29,568 nucleotides of DNA from Betaproteobacteria bacterium. GTDB lineage: Bacteria; Pseudomonadota; Gammaproteobacteria; Burkholderiales; Usitatibacteraceae. The notes under the pieces are model-generated. The model was given only the letters and a program-made list of their open reading frames with translations, made no database searches and was not told the DNA's origin. Numbering within the stretch: position 1 is the stretch's first letter; the number at the start of each line of letters is the position of its first letter. The translations under genes and the position numbers were made by a program. Of this stretch, positions 21,686-29,568 are shown in pieces. Location: positions 1 through 29,568 of the forward strand of contig JADJSD010000002.1 in the NCBI GenBank assembly GCA_016711875.1, read 5' to 3'.

Positions 21686-23349
21686 GCGCGCGCGAAGGCG
21701 GCCGCATCCTCGCGGACCAGTTGCGCATCCACGGCGCGGACCTCGCGTTCTGCGTTCCCGGCGAGAGCTTCCTCGCCGTGCTGGACGGTCTCTACGAGCA
21801 CCGCGAGGCGTTGAAGCTCGTCGTCTGCCGCCACGAATCCGGCGCGGCCAACATGGCCGAGGCGCACGCGAAGCTCACGGGCCGCCCCGGCATCTGCTTC
21901 GTGACGCGCGGCCCCGGCGCCACGCAGGCCTCGGTGGGCGTGCACACGGCGTTCCAGGATTCCACGCCGATGATCCTCTTCGTGGGCGACGTGGGGTCGG
22001 ACTTCCGCGACCGCGAAGCCTTCCAGGAGGTCGACTTCCACACGATGTTCGCCCCGCTCGCCAAGTGGGCCGCGCGCATCGACAGCGCCGAGCGCATTCC
22101 CGAGTACGTCGCGCGCGCCTTCAGCGTGGCGATGTCCGGCCGGCGCGGCCCCGTGGTGCTCGCGCTGCCCGAGGACATGCTCACCCACGTCGTGGACGTC
22201 GCCGACGCGCGACCCTACCAACCGGCCTACACGGACCCGGGCGAGAGCGAGATGGAGCGCCTTCGCGACCTGCTCGCCGGTTCCCGGCGCCCCCTCGCCA
22301 TCCTCGGCGGCAGCGGCTGGACGGCCGATGCCTGCGCCGACATCCGCAAGTTCATCGAGGCGAACCACCTGCCGGTCGCCTGCGCCTTCCGCTTCCAGGA
22401 CCTCTACGACAACCGCCTGCCGAACTACGTGGGCGACGTGGGCGTCGGCGTGAACCCGATCCTCGCGGAGCGGATCCGCACCGCCGACGTGCTGCTCGCC
22501 ATCGGCCCTCGCCTGGGCGAGATGACCACGAGCGGCTACACGCTCCTCGATTCGCCCGTGCCGCGGCAGAAGCTCGTGCACGTGCTCTCGAGCGGCGAGG
22601 AACTCGGCCGCGTCTACCAGCCCGAGATCCCGATCCAGGCCTCGATGACGCGCTTCGCCCGCCACGCCGCGGCCATGGCGCCCGTGGACTCCACGGCCTG
22701 GCAGGCGAGCGTGGGCGAGGCCCGCGCCGATTTCCTCGCCTGGACCGCCCGTCGCGAGACGCCCGGCAAGGTGCAGATGTGGGACGTGATGGAGTGGCTC
22801 TCGAGCAACCTGCCCGAGGACGCCATCATCACCAACGGTGCCGGCAACTACACCGCGTGGCCGCACCGCTTCTACCGCTATCCGGGCTTCCGCACGCAGC
22901 TCGCGCCCACCTCCGGCGCGATGGGCTACGGCGTGCCCGCGGCCATCGCGGCGAAGATCGCGCAGCCCGGGCGCGTGGTCGTGGCCTTCGCGGGCGACGG
23001 CTGCTTCCTCATGGCGGGGCAGGAGCTCGCCACCGCCGTGCAGTACGACGCGGCTGTCATCGTGCTCGTGGTGAACAACGGCATGTACGGCACGATCCGC
23101 ATGCACCAGGAAAAGCGCTATCCGGGGCGGGTGCACGGGACGGATCTCCAGAACCCGCACTTCGCCGCCTATGCGCGCGCCTTCGGCTGCGCGGGGGAGA
23201 TCGTGGAGGAGACCTCGCAGTTCGAGGCGGCGTTCGAGCGGTGCGTGGCTTCGGGGAAGCCGGCGGTGATCGAACTTCGCGTCGATCCTCAGGCCATCAC
23301 GCCGAACACGACGATCGATGCCTTGCGGGCTGCTGCGTCGAAAAAATGA
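21682..23349 (+). CDS. Thiamine diphosphate-dependent enzyme (acetolactate synthase-like large subunit)
   Basis: The start is GTG at 21682, overlapping the preceding stop; the product is 555 residues. The N-terminal PYR domain has GADLAFCVPGESFLAVLDGL and VVCRHESGAANMAEAHAKLT with the cofactor-activating Glu, then TRGPGATQASVGVHTAFQDS. The central domain includes RPLAILGGSGWTADACADIR. The C-terminal PP domain has GAMGYGVPAAIAAKIAQPGR and GDGCFLMAGQELATAVQYDA, with NNGMYGTIRMHQEKRYPGRV. It resembles acetolactate synthase and related thiamine enzymes (glyoxylate carboligase, benzoylformate decarboxylase). No ilvN or ilvC is adjacent, so biosynthetic IlvB is unlikely; the substrate is not known. 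The frame is intact. Confidence 0.87.
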   Translation: MSAREGGRILADQLRIHGADLAFCVPGESFLAVLDGLYEHREALKLVVCRHESGAANMAEAHAKLTGRPGICFVTRGPGATQASVGVHTAFQDSTPMILFVGDVGSDFRDREAFQEVDFHTMFAPLAKWAARIDSAERIPEYVARAFSVAMSGRRGPVVLALPEDMLTHVVDVADARPYQPAYTDPGESEMERLRDLLAGSRRPLAILGGSGWTADACADIRKFIEANHLPVACAFRFQDLYDNRLPNYVGDVGVGVNPILAERIRTADVLLAIGPRLGEMTTSGYTLLDSPVPRQKLVHVLSSGEELGRVYQPEIPIQASMTRFARHAAAMAPVDSTAWQASVGEARADFLAWTARRETPGKVQMWDVMEWLSSNLPEDAIITNGAGNYTAWPHRFYRYPGFRTQLAPTSGAMGYGVPAAIAAKIAQPGRVVVAFAGDGCFLMAGQELATAVQYDAAVIVLVVNNGMYGTIRMHQEKRYPGRVHGTDLQNPHFAAYARAFGCAGEIVEETSQFEAAFERCVASGKPAVIELRVDPQAITPNTTIDALRAAASKK

Positions 23350-23372
23350 GCGGTGGGAAGTGAGGCGGGCGC

Positions 23373-23618
23373 AAATCTTTGGAAACGCCGGAACGCCGAT
23401 GTCACGCCGATGAACGCCGATGTCACGCCGATGAACGCCGATGAGGGCGATTCGATTCGATTGCCATGGCCATTCGGATGCACATTCCATCAAGTGGACA
23501 CGCCATGCAAAGGACGCTCAGAGGCGGCCAAGGGCGAGTCCGGGTCATGCAATTCCCTCCAATCATCGGCGTTCATCGGCGTGACATCGGCGTTCATCGG
23601 CGTTTCCAAAGACTTTGG
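23373..23618. repeat. Palindromic repeat element A, upstream of aceE
   Basis: The left arm (about 23373-23446) and right arm (about 23563-23618) are inverted copies built of alternating units GATGTCACGCC and GATGAACGCC, joined to TTTGGAAACGCC. A 116-base spacer separates them. The outer end on the right, CCAAAG-A-CTTTGG (23606-23618), is itself a palindrome. Element B at 26281-26455 has the same architecture, with arms made of GATGAACRCNGATGAACRC. The transcript would fold into a long hairpin. There is no gene in the interval 23350-23623. Confidence 0.8.
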
Positions 23619-23623
23619 CATCC

Positions 23624-26302
23624 ATGAGCACTGAGCGACCTCCCACGCCACCGGAAGACCGCGACTCCGACCCCCTCGAAACCCGCGAGTGGATCGAGGC
23701 CCTCGACGCGCTCATCGCCGAAGAGGGCAAGGACCGCGCCACCTTCCTCCTGCGCCGCCTCCTCCAGCACGCCCGCGTCCGCCGCGTCCCGCTCCCCTCC
23801 GTGCTCGCGACGCCCTACGTGAACACCATCGGCCTCGCCGAGCAGCCGCCCTTCCAGGGCAACCTCGAGCTGGAATCGCGCATCTCGGCGCTGGTTCGCT
23901 GGAACGCCCTCGCCATGGTCGTGCGCGCCAACCGATCCTCCGGCGAGCTGGGCGGCCACATCGCGAGCTACGCCTCCGCCGCCGATCTCTTCGAAGTGGG
24001 CTTCAATCACTTCTTCCGCGCCGGTCCCGCGGGGGACATCGTCTACTTCCAGCCGCACTCGGCGCCCGGCGTCTACGCCCGCGCGTTCCTCGAGGGGCGC
24101 CTGGAGGCGGAGAACCTCGACCGCTACCGGCGCGAGACGGGGGGCGGCGGGCTCTCGTCCTATCCCCATCCGTGGCTCATGCCGGATTTCTGGCAGTTCC
24201 CGACCGGCTCGATGGGGCTGGGCCCGCTCTTCGCCATCTTCCAGGCGCGCTTCATGCGCTACCTCGCCAACCGCGGCCTCGCGGACACGGCCGGTCGCAA
24301 GGTCTGGGCTTTCGTGGGCGACGGCGAGATGGACGAACCGGAATCGCTCGCGGGCCTCGCCCTCGCGGCGCGCGAGCGGCTCGACAACCTGGTGCTCGTG
24401 GTCAACTGCAACCTGCAGCGCCTCGATGGCCCGGTACGCGGCAACGGCTCCATCATCCAGGAGCTCGAGGGCCTTTTCGCCGGCGCCGGCTGGAACGTGC
24501 TCAAGGTCCTGTGGGGCGGCGACTGGGACCCGCTCTTCGCCCGCGACGTGAACCAGCTCCTCCTGAAGCGCTTGCACGAGACGGTCGACGGCGAGTTCCA
24601 GACCTACGCCGCCACCGACGGGCGATTCAACCGCGAGCAGTTCTTCAACAAGTACCCCGAACTGCAGCAGCTGATCGCGGGCATGTCCGACGCCGACATC
24701 GACCGCCTGCGCCGCGGCGGCCACGACCCGGTGAAGGTCTACTCCGCGTACTGGCACGCGGCCCGCCATGCGGGGCAGCCCACCGTGATCCTCGCCCAGA
24801 CGAAGAAGGGCTACGGCATGGGCACGGCGGGCCAGGGCCGCATGACGACGCACCAGCAGAAGAAGCTCGACGACGAGGCGCTCATCGCGTTCCGGGACCG
24901 CTTCTCGCTGCCGCTCACGGACGCGCAGGTCGAGGGCTGCGAGTACCACCGCCCGCGCGCGAATAGCCCGAGATGCAGTACCTGCACGCGCGGCGCGAGA
25001 AGCTCGGCGGCTACCTGCCGCAGCGCCGCGCGCAGGCCCCGGCGCTCAGACGCCCGCCGCGGGGCGTTCGCGAAGTTCCTGGAGGCCGCAGGGAAGCGAG
25101 ATGTCGACCACGATCGCCTTCGTGCGCATGCTGGGCGGCTCCTGCGCGACCCGGCCTCGGCCGGCGCATCGTGCCGATCGTCGCCGACGAGGCGCGCACC
25201 TTCGGTATGGCGGACCTCTTCCGGCAGGTCGGCATCTATTCGCCGCTCGGCCAGCTCTACGAGCCGGAGGATCACGACGAGCTGCTCTACTACCGCGAGG
25301 CGCGCGACGGCCAGATCCTGGAGGAAGGCATCACCGAGGCAGGCGCGATGTCCTCGTGGATCGCCGCGGCGACGAGCTACAGCGCGCACGGCGTGCCGAT
25401 GCTGCCGTTCTACACCTTCTACTCGGTGTTCGGCTTCCAGCGCGTCGGCGACCTGATCTGGGCTGCCGCCGACCAGCGCGCGCGCGGCTTCCTGTTCGGC
25501 GCGACGGCGGGCCGCACCACGCTCAGCGGCGAGGGCCTGCAGCACCAGGACGGCTCGAGCCACGTGATCGCGGCCACGGTGCCGAACTGTCGCGCCTACG
25601 ACCCGGCCTTCGCCGGCGAGCTCGCGGTGATCCTCGAGGACGGCATGCGCCGCATGCTGAAGGACCGCAGAGGACGTCTTCTACTACCTCACGGTGATGA
25701 ACGAGAACTACGCGCAGCCCTCGATGCCGGAAGGCGCGCGCGAGGGCATCCTGCGCGGCATGCATCGCGTGCGTGAGGCGCCTCTGGCGCCGGGGAGCGG
25801 GAAATACATCGCGAAGGTGCGACTCCTCGGCGCAGGCACGATCCTCGGCGAAGCGCTGGCGGCGGCGGAATTGCTCGCGAAGGACTGGGACATCGCCGCC
25901 GACGTGTTCTCGGTCACGAGCTTCACCGAACTGCGGCGCGAGGCGATGGCGGCGTCACGCGAGACGCGGCTGCGGGGGAAGGGTCCGGTGCCCTGGATCG
26001 CGCAGCAGCTGCCGAAGTCCGGCGTGCCGGTCGCCGCGGCGAGCGACTACGTGAGCGCGGTGGCGGATCTCGTGAGGCCCTGTATCGGCGATGCCTACAC
26101 GGCGCTGGGGACGGATGGGTTCGGGCGCAGCGACACGCGGGCGAACCTCAGGCGGTTCTTCGAGGTGGACCGGCAGGCGATCGCCGTGGCGGCGCTGGCG
26201 GCGATCGATCCCGCGCTCGCGGCGAAGGCGGTGGAGCGTTATGGCGTCGAGAAAGGACGCGCTGCCGCCCTGGGTCAGGTAAGGCTTTGGAACCACAGAT
26301 GA
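23624..26302 (+). CDS. aceE: Pyruvate dehydrogenase E1 component, homodimeric type (several frameshifts)
   Basis: AceE decarboxylates pyruvate on thiamine diphosphate and passes the acetyl group to the lipoyl E2. The ATG at 23624 opens MSTERPPTPPEDRDSDPLET. Family motifs follow: TPYVNTIGLAEQPPFQGNLE, GGHIASYASAADLFEVGFNH, WLMPDFWQFPTGSMGLGPL and the cofactor site GDGEMDEPESLAG..NCNLQ. RMTTHQQKKLDDEAL, DEARTFGMADLFRQVGIYSP, GEGLQHQDGSSHV and NENYAQPSMPEG come from other frames. The total of 893 codons is normal. Frame changes fall at about 24955-24975, three or more times in 25070-25170, and at about 25670. No ribosome-binding site is seen: the repeat ends five bases before the ATG. The last residues (LWNHR) and stop lie inside repeat B. 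aceF and lpd are not adjacent. Confidence 0.94.
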
Positions 26303-26455
26303 ACACGGATGAACACAGATGACGGCTTGTGTTTCCGGGAGAGGGTTGAACCGACGATCATCTCCGGGCACCTTTCCCGATGCGACGACGCACGAACTAC
26401 GCAGGTCATCTGCGTTCATCCGCGTTCATCTGGTTTCGGCGTTTCCAAGGCCTTG
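26281..26455. repeat. Palindromic repeat element B, at the 3' end of aceE
   Basis: The left arm 26281-26323 (GGCTTTGGAACCACAGATGA, then ACACGGATGAACACAGATGAC) is inverted in the right arm 26405-26455, which reads GTCATCTGCGTTCATCCGCG and ends CGTTTCCAAGGCCTTG. The spacer is about 80 bases. The outer right end CAAGGCCTTG is a palindrome, as in element A. The aceE stop codon TGA (26300-26302) is within the left arm. The interval 26303-26479 otherwise holds no gene. Confidence 0.78.
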
Positions 26456-26479
26456 CCTCGCCTGGCCACCGCCGCCAAC

Positions 26480-26897
26480 TCACCGCAGGTGTATCCGCCG
26501 TTGCGCCTCGGACACGAACTCCTCCATGTCCGGATCCAGCGCGCTGCGCGATGACACGATCCCGACCGGCTCGCCGTTCTTCACCACGGGGACGTGGCGG
26601 AACCCCCCTCGTGCATCAGCAGCAGCGCCCTGCCGAAGGATTCGTCCGGCGTGACGGTCGCCGGCTGCGGCGTCATCCCGTCCAGCCGCGTGGCGCGCGG
26701 GTCGCGCCCCTCGGCGATCACGCGGAACACGGCGTCGCGCTCGGTGAAGATGCCCACGAGGCGCTTGGCCCTCCACGACCATGATCGCCCACGTTCTTCT
26801 TCGCCATGAGCTTCGCGGCCCGCGCAACGGACGTATCCCGCGCGGCCACGATCCGCCGCTTCCGGTCCATCACCTCGCTGATCCTCGCCGCGTACAT
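26480..26897 (-). CDS. CBS-domain pair protein (several frameshifts)
   Basis: The minus-strand ATG at 26897 follows GGAGG. Reading across frames gives MYAARISEVMDRKRRIVAAR, DTSVARAAKLMAKKNVG, AIMVVEGQAPRGIFTERDAV, RVIAEGRDPRATRLDGMT, FGRALLLMHEGGFRHVPVVK and NGEPVGIVSSRSALDPDMEE, to the stop at 26480. This is two CBS domains in tandem, about 139 residues, the stand-alone CBS-pair type that binds adenine nucleotides. GIFTERD and GIVSSRSALD are the two characteristic domain ends. Frame changes occur near 26605, 26766 and 26797. It is convergent with aceE. Partner enzyme and role are unknown. Confidence 0.82.
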
Positions 26898-26979
26898 GTC
26901 ATGCCTCCAGACTGATGAGGCTAGAGTCCGAGGCGGGAGCGGGTTTGACGAAGATCAGAAAATCAACGGGCGCGGGACC

Positions 26980-27429
26980 CTATTGACGGTCGAACTTGAC
27001 GGAAAGCACGAGGGAGCTCTGCGTTTTCCCGACGCCGGGAATGTGGCCGATGGCATCGAGCACCCCGTCGATCTCCTCCGTCGTCTCGCCCTCCACGAAC
27101 GCCAGGCTGTCGAAGGCGCCGCTGATCGCGTGAACCGCCTTCACCTGCGGCATCGCCCTGAGGGCCGCCACGACGGATTCGCCCGTCTTCGGATCCACGT
27201 CCAGCAGCACGTGAACCCGCAGCAGGCGCGCTTCGTAGCGCGGGTTCATGCGCACCGTGAAGCCTGAAATGACCCCACGATTCGCAAGGCGATTGACTCG
27301 TTCGACGACCGTCGTGCGCGCGAGGCCGAGCCGGCGGGCGAGTTCCGCCGTGGAAAGGCGCGCGTCCTCCCGCAGCAGGGCGAGGAGGCGCTTGTCGGGG
27401 TCGTCCAAGGCTACGGTTCGTCGCTTCAT
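26980..27429 (-). CDS. Lrp/AsnC-family transcriptional regulator
   Basis: The 149-residue protein has an N-terminal helix-turn-helix (LDDPDKRLLALLREDARLST, AELARRLGLARTTVVERVNR, LANRGVISGFTV) and a C-terminal RAM ligand domain (LRVHVLLDVDPKTGESVVAA, AISGAFDSLAFVEGETTEEI). The Gly-rich GAFD segment is where amino acids bind in this family. The ATG at 27429 was chosen because it sits at the family's usual start. The frame continues upstream but into the divergent promoter region. Divergent from the saccharopine dehydrogenase-like and ALDH7 genes, it most likely controls lysine degradation, perhaps with lysine as effector. The frame is intact. Confidence 0.9.
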   Translation of the reverse strand: MKRRTVALDDPDKRLLALLREDARLSTAELARRLGLARTTVVERVNRLANRGVISGFTVRMNPRYEARLLRVHVLLDVDPKTGESVVAALRAMPQVKAVHAISGAFDSLAFVEGETTEEIDGVLDAIGHIPGVGKTQSSLVLSVKFDRQ

Positions 27430-27431
27430 GT

Positions 27432-27444
27432 CGTCATTATGACG
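27432..27444. promoter_or_regulatory. Palindromic operator candidate in the Lrp / lysine-gene divergent region
   Basis: CGTCAT-T-ATGACG is a perfect 6+1+6 palindrome two bases upstream of the regulator's start codon. A second imperfect inverted pair, TATCG-AGGC-CGATA, follows at about 27444-27457. Both lie in the 103-bp divergent gap. Placement suggests autoregulation and control of the divergent gene. Lrp-family sites are degenerate, so this is a position-and-symmetry argument only. Confidence 0.45.
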
Positions 27445-27532
27445 TATCGAGGCCGATATTGCGTCGTTCTCGAGGCTACAAACCGACAAGGCCAGCGGGT
27501 ACAGTCCGCCCTTCGACATCGAGGGCATGACC

Positions 27533-28635
27533 ATGGCCAAGACGAAAGTGGTGCTGGCGGGCGCGGGGAAGATCGGCGAGGCCATCGTGGCGCTCCTCGT
27601 CCCGACGGGCGACTACGAGGTGACGATCGTCGGAGCAGGACGCGGCCGCCTCGAAGGCGTTCGCGGCGCAGGGGCTTCGCACCGTGGCGTGCGAGATCGG
27701 CGACGTGTCGGCGCTCGCCCCGGTGCTCGCGGGACACCACGCCGTGATCTCGGCCTGCCCGTACTACCTGACGCCCACCGTGGCGCGCGCCGCGCTCGAG
27801 GCCGGCGTGCACTACTTCGACCTCACCGAGGACGTGGAGTCCACGCGCGTCGTGAAGCGGCTGGCGGAAGGCGCGCAGACGGCGTTCGTCCCGCAGTGCG
27901 GCCTCGCCCCCGGTTTCATCTCCTATCGCGCGTACGGCGCCGCGAAAGGGGTTCGACAGGCTGCGCGACGTGCGCATGCGCGTGGAGCCCTGCCGATCTT
28001 CCCGAGCAACGCGCTCAGGTACAACCTCACCTGGAGCACCGACGGCCTCATCAACGAGTACTGCAACCCGTGCGGGGCCATCTTCGACGGCGTGCAGCGC
28101 GGTGCCCGCGCTCGAGCAGGTGGAGGGGGTTCTCGCTGGACGGCGTGCAGTACGAGGCCTTCAACACCTCCGGCGGCCTGGGCACGCTCTGCGGGACACC
28201 TCGCGGGCCGCGTCGAGAACCTCGACTACAAGACGGTGCGCTACCCCGGCCACCGCGACATCGTGAAGATGCTCGTGCGCGACCTGCGCCTCGCGCAGAA
28301 CCGCGGCATGCTGAAGGACGTCTTCGAGGCCGCCATCCCCATGACCACGCAGGACGTGGTGCTCGTCTTCGTCACGGTGACGGGCTGGAAGCAGGGCGCC
28401 TCACGCAGGAGACCTTCGTGCGCAAGGTGTACGCCGGCCGCGTGCACGGCAGCTCCTGTCGGCCATCCAGTCACCACGGCCCGGCATCTGCGCGATGGTG
28501 GGACCTGCACCGGGAAGGGAGCCGCCGCAGAGGGCTTCGTGCGCCGGAACAGGCGACGCTCGGGGACCTCCTCGCCAACCGCTTCGGCGGCACTATGCGG
28601 GCGAAGGCAACCAACACTGGAGAGTCCCAACATGA
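27533..28635 (+). CDS. Saccharopine dehydrogenase-like / lysine dehydrogenase (several frameshifts)
   Basis: The ATG at 27533 (another in frame at 27527) with GAGG upstream opens MAKTKVVLAGAGKIGEAIVA, a Rossmann NAD(P) site. Then come VISACPYYLTPTVARAALEA, VHYFDLTEDVESTRVVKRLA, FVPQCGLAPGFISYRAYGAA, NLTWSTDGLINEYCNPCGAI and NLDYKTVRYPGHRDIVKMLV, and a C-terminus readable as NRFGGHYAGEGNQHWRVPT. This is the short (about 370-residue) saccharopine dehydrogenase family common next to ALDH7 genes in proteobacteria. It probably forms alpha-aminoadipate semialdehyde from lysine or saccharopine. Frame changes fall near 27640, 27950, 28105-28200, 28400 and 28460-28600. Its stop overlaps the next ATG (ATGA). 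Confidence 0.85.
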
Positions 28636-29568
28636 CGCACCCGCCCGGCGCGCTGCCTGGCGAGCGCGCCCGCACCTCGCGAAGTGCCTCGGCGTCGACC
28701 GCGCGCGCACGAGGGCGGCGACCCCGTCGTGCGCACGCGCCCGTCACGGGCGTGAGGCGATCGCGCGTCTGAAGGCGCAGTCCCCGACGGACGTGGCGGC
28801 GGCGGTCGCGCGAGCGCGCGGCGTTCCTCGCATGGCGCCTCATCCCCGCGCCCCGGCGCGGCGGAGGTGGGCCCGCGCGTTCGGCGAGCGGCTGCGCGCT
28901 GACAAGGCGGCGCTGGGCGAGATCGTCACCCGCGAGGTGGGCAAGATCCGCTCCGAGGGCCTGGGCGAGGTGCAGGAGATCGTCGACATCTGCGATTTCG
29001 CGGGAGTCGGCACCTCGCGGCAGCTCCACGGGCTCACCATCGCCTCGAACGCCCGGCCAACGCATGATGGAGACGTGGCATCCGCTGGGCGTCGTGGGCG
29101 TCATCACGCGTTCAACTTCCCGGCCGCGGGTGGGGCTGGAACGCGGCACTGGCGTTCGCCCGTGCGGGGACGCCGTGGTGTGGAAGCCCTCCGAGAAGGC
29201 GCTCCTCACGGCGCTCTGCTGCCGCATGCGATCTGGAAGCAGGCGCTCGCCGGGTTCCCGGACCTGCCGCAGGACATCGGTGAGCTGGTCATCGGCGCCT
29301 CGCCTGCCGGCGAGGCGCTCGCCGACCAGCGCGCGTCGCTCGTGAGCGCCACCGGCAGCACGCGCATGGGCCGGCCCGTGACCGCGTCGCGGCGCGCTTC
29401 GGCCGCACGATCCTGGAGCCGGGCGGCAACAACGCCGCGATCGCCGCGGCCCAGCGCCGACCTGGACCTCGCCGTGCGCGGCATCGCCTTCTCTCCGCCG
29501 TCGGCACCGCCGGCGCAGCGCCGCACGACGCTGCAGCGGCTCATCGTCGCACGCCTCGCTTCGCGACG
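28632..29568 (+). CDS. amaB: Alpha-aminoadipate semialdehyde dehydrogenase (ALDH7/AmaB), partial, frameshifted
   Basis: From the ATG at 28632 the frames together read KCLGVDRART, DPVVRTPVTGEAIARLKAQS, PTDVAAAVARARAAFLAWRL, IPAPRRGEVGRAFGERLRAD, VTREVGKIRSEGLGEVQEIV, ETWHPLGVVGVIT-FNFP, DAVVWKPSEKALLTAL, SATGSTRMGR and an ELGGNN-type segment (here EPGGNN), with a damaged GQRC catalytic-Cys motif near 29515. EIVDICDFA followed by GTSRQLHGLTIAS is typical of ALDH7. The enzyme oxidises alpha-aminoadipate semialdehyde to alpha-aminoadipate. At least eight indels occur and some substitutions are likely. The gene runs off the right edge with about 60% present. It forms a lysine-degradation pair with the gene before it. 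Confidence 0.83.

Noticed and set aside
21682..23349. Biosynthetic acetolactate synthase IlvB
   Set aside because: There is no ilvN or ilvC neighbour; the gene is coupled to a TraB/GumN gene, and the family has many other activities.
23399..23446. Possible CRISPR-like direct repeats
   Set aside because: The 21-bp units occur only twice per arm with no spacers of uniform length, and the region is an inverted repeat. No cas genes are present.

Overview
The window is GC-rich chromosomal DNA (about two thirds G+C by eye) that looks betaproteobacterial. Evidence: an eno-ftsB pair, homodimeric-type AceE, a MarC-GreB-phosphotransferase run, a Bug/TctC-type solute receptor, overlapping start/stop codons almost everywhere, and no RNA genes. 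No species can be named from the sequence alone. Many conserved genes (eno, the CoA-transferase, aceE, the saccharopine dehydrogenase-like gene, the ALDH7 gene) hop frame several times but keep normal total length and catalytic motifs. I read these as uncorrected indels in a draft assembly rather than true pseudogenes. They cluster at 600-1450, 24950-25200 and 26600-29568, while about 10600-24900 is nearly clean.

Layout. 1-4722: small secreted protein, enolase, FtsB, family 2 glycosyltransferase, an opposite-strand secreted Gly/Tyr/His-rich protein, a TonB-like anchored protein, and an MmcQ/YjbR protein. 4836-10578: a self-contained catabolic cassette: GntR/FadR regulator, a promoter with a double FadR-type operator, TctC receptor, UxaA-like small and large subunits, CaiB/BaiF CoA-transferase, and acyl-CoA dehydrogenase. 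It is bracketed by two diverged copies of the same roughly 173-bp junction between convergent mmcQ and EamA-permease genes, so it looks like an insertion. 10634-14278: EamA permease, MarC, GreB, phosphotransferase, small lipoprotein.

14306-20643 (minus strand) is one tightly overlapped operon for a PhnCDE-like ABC importer. It has three paralogous binding proteins, one ATPase and two permeases, plus a 6-phosphogluconate dehydrogenase-like enzyme between the permeases and the last binding protein. All three binding proteins carry the same N-terminal extension: two cysteines and a DxDxDxxxDxxxD acidic loop resembling calcium-binding loops. No phosphonate-lyase genes are present, so the ligand is unknown. 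This operon and the GntR cassette are the best candidates here for undescribed systems.

20762-23349: TraB/GumN-family protein overlapping a thiamine-diphosphate enzyme. 23373-26455: aceE bracketed by two related palindromic repeat elements. One ends five bases before its start codon, and the other supplies its stop codon. 26480-29568: CBS-domain protein, Lrp/AsnC regulator, and divergent from it a saccharopine dehydrogenase-like gene and an ALDH7 (alpha-aminoadipate semialdehyde dehydrogenase) gene running off the window. The last pair is probably lysine degradation.
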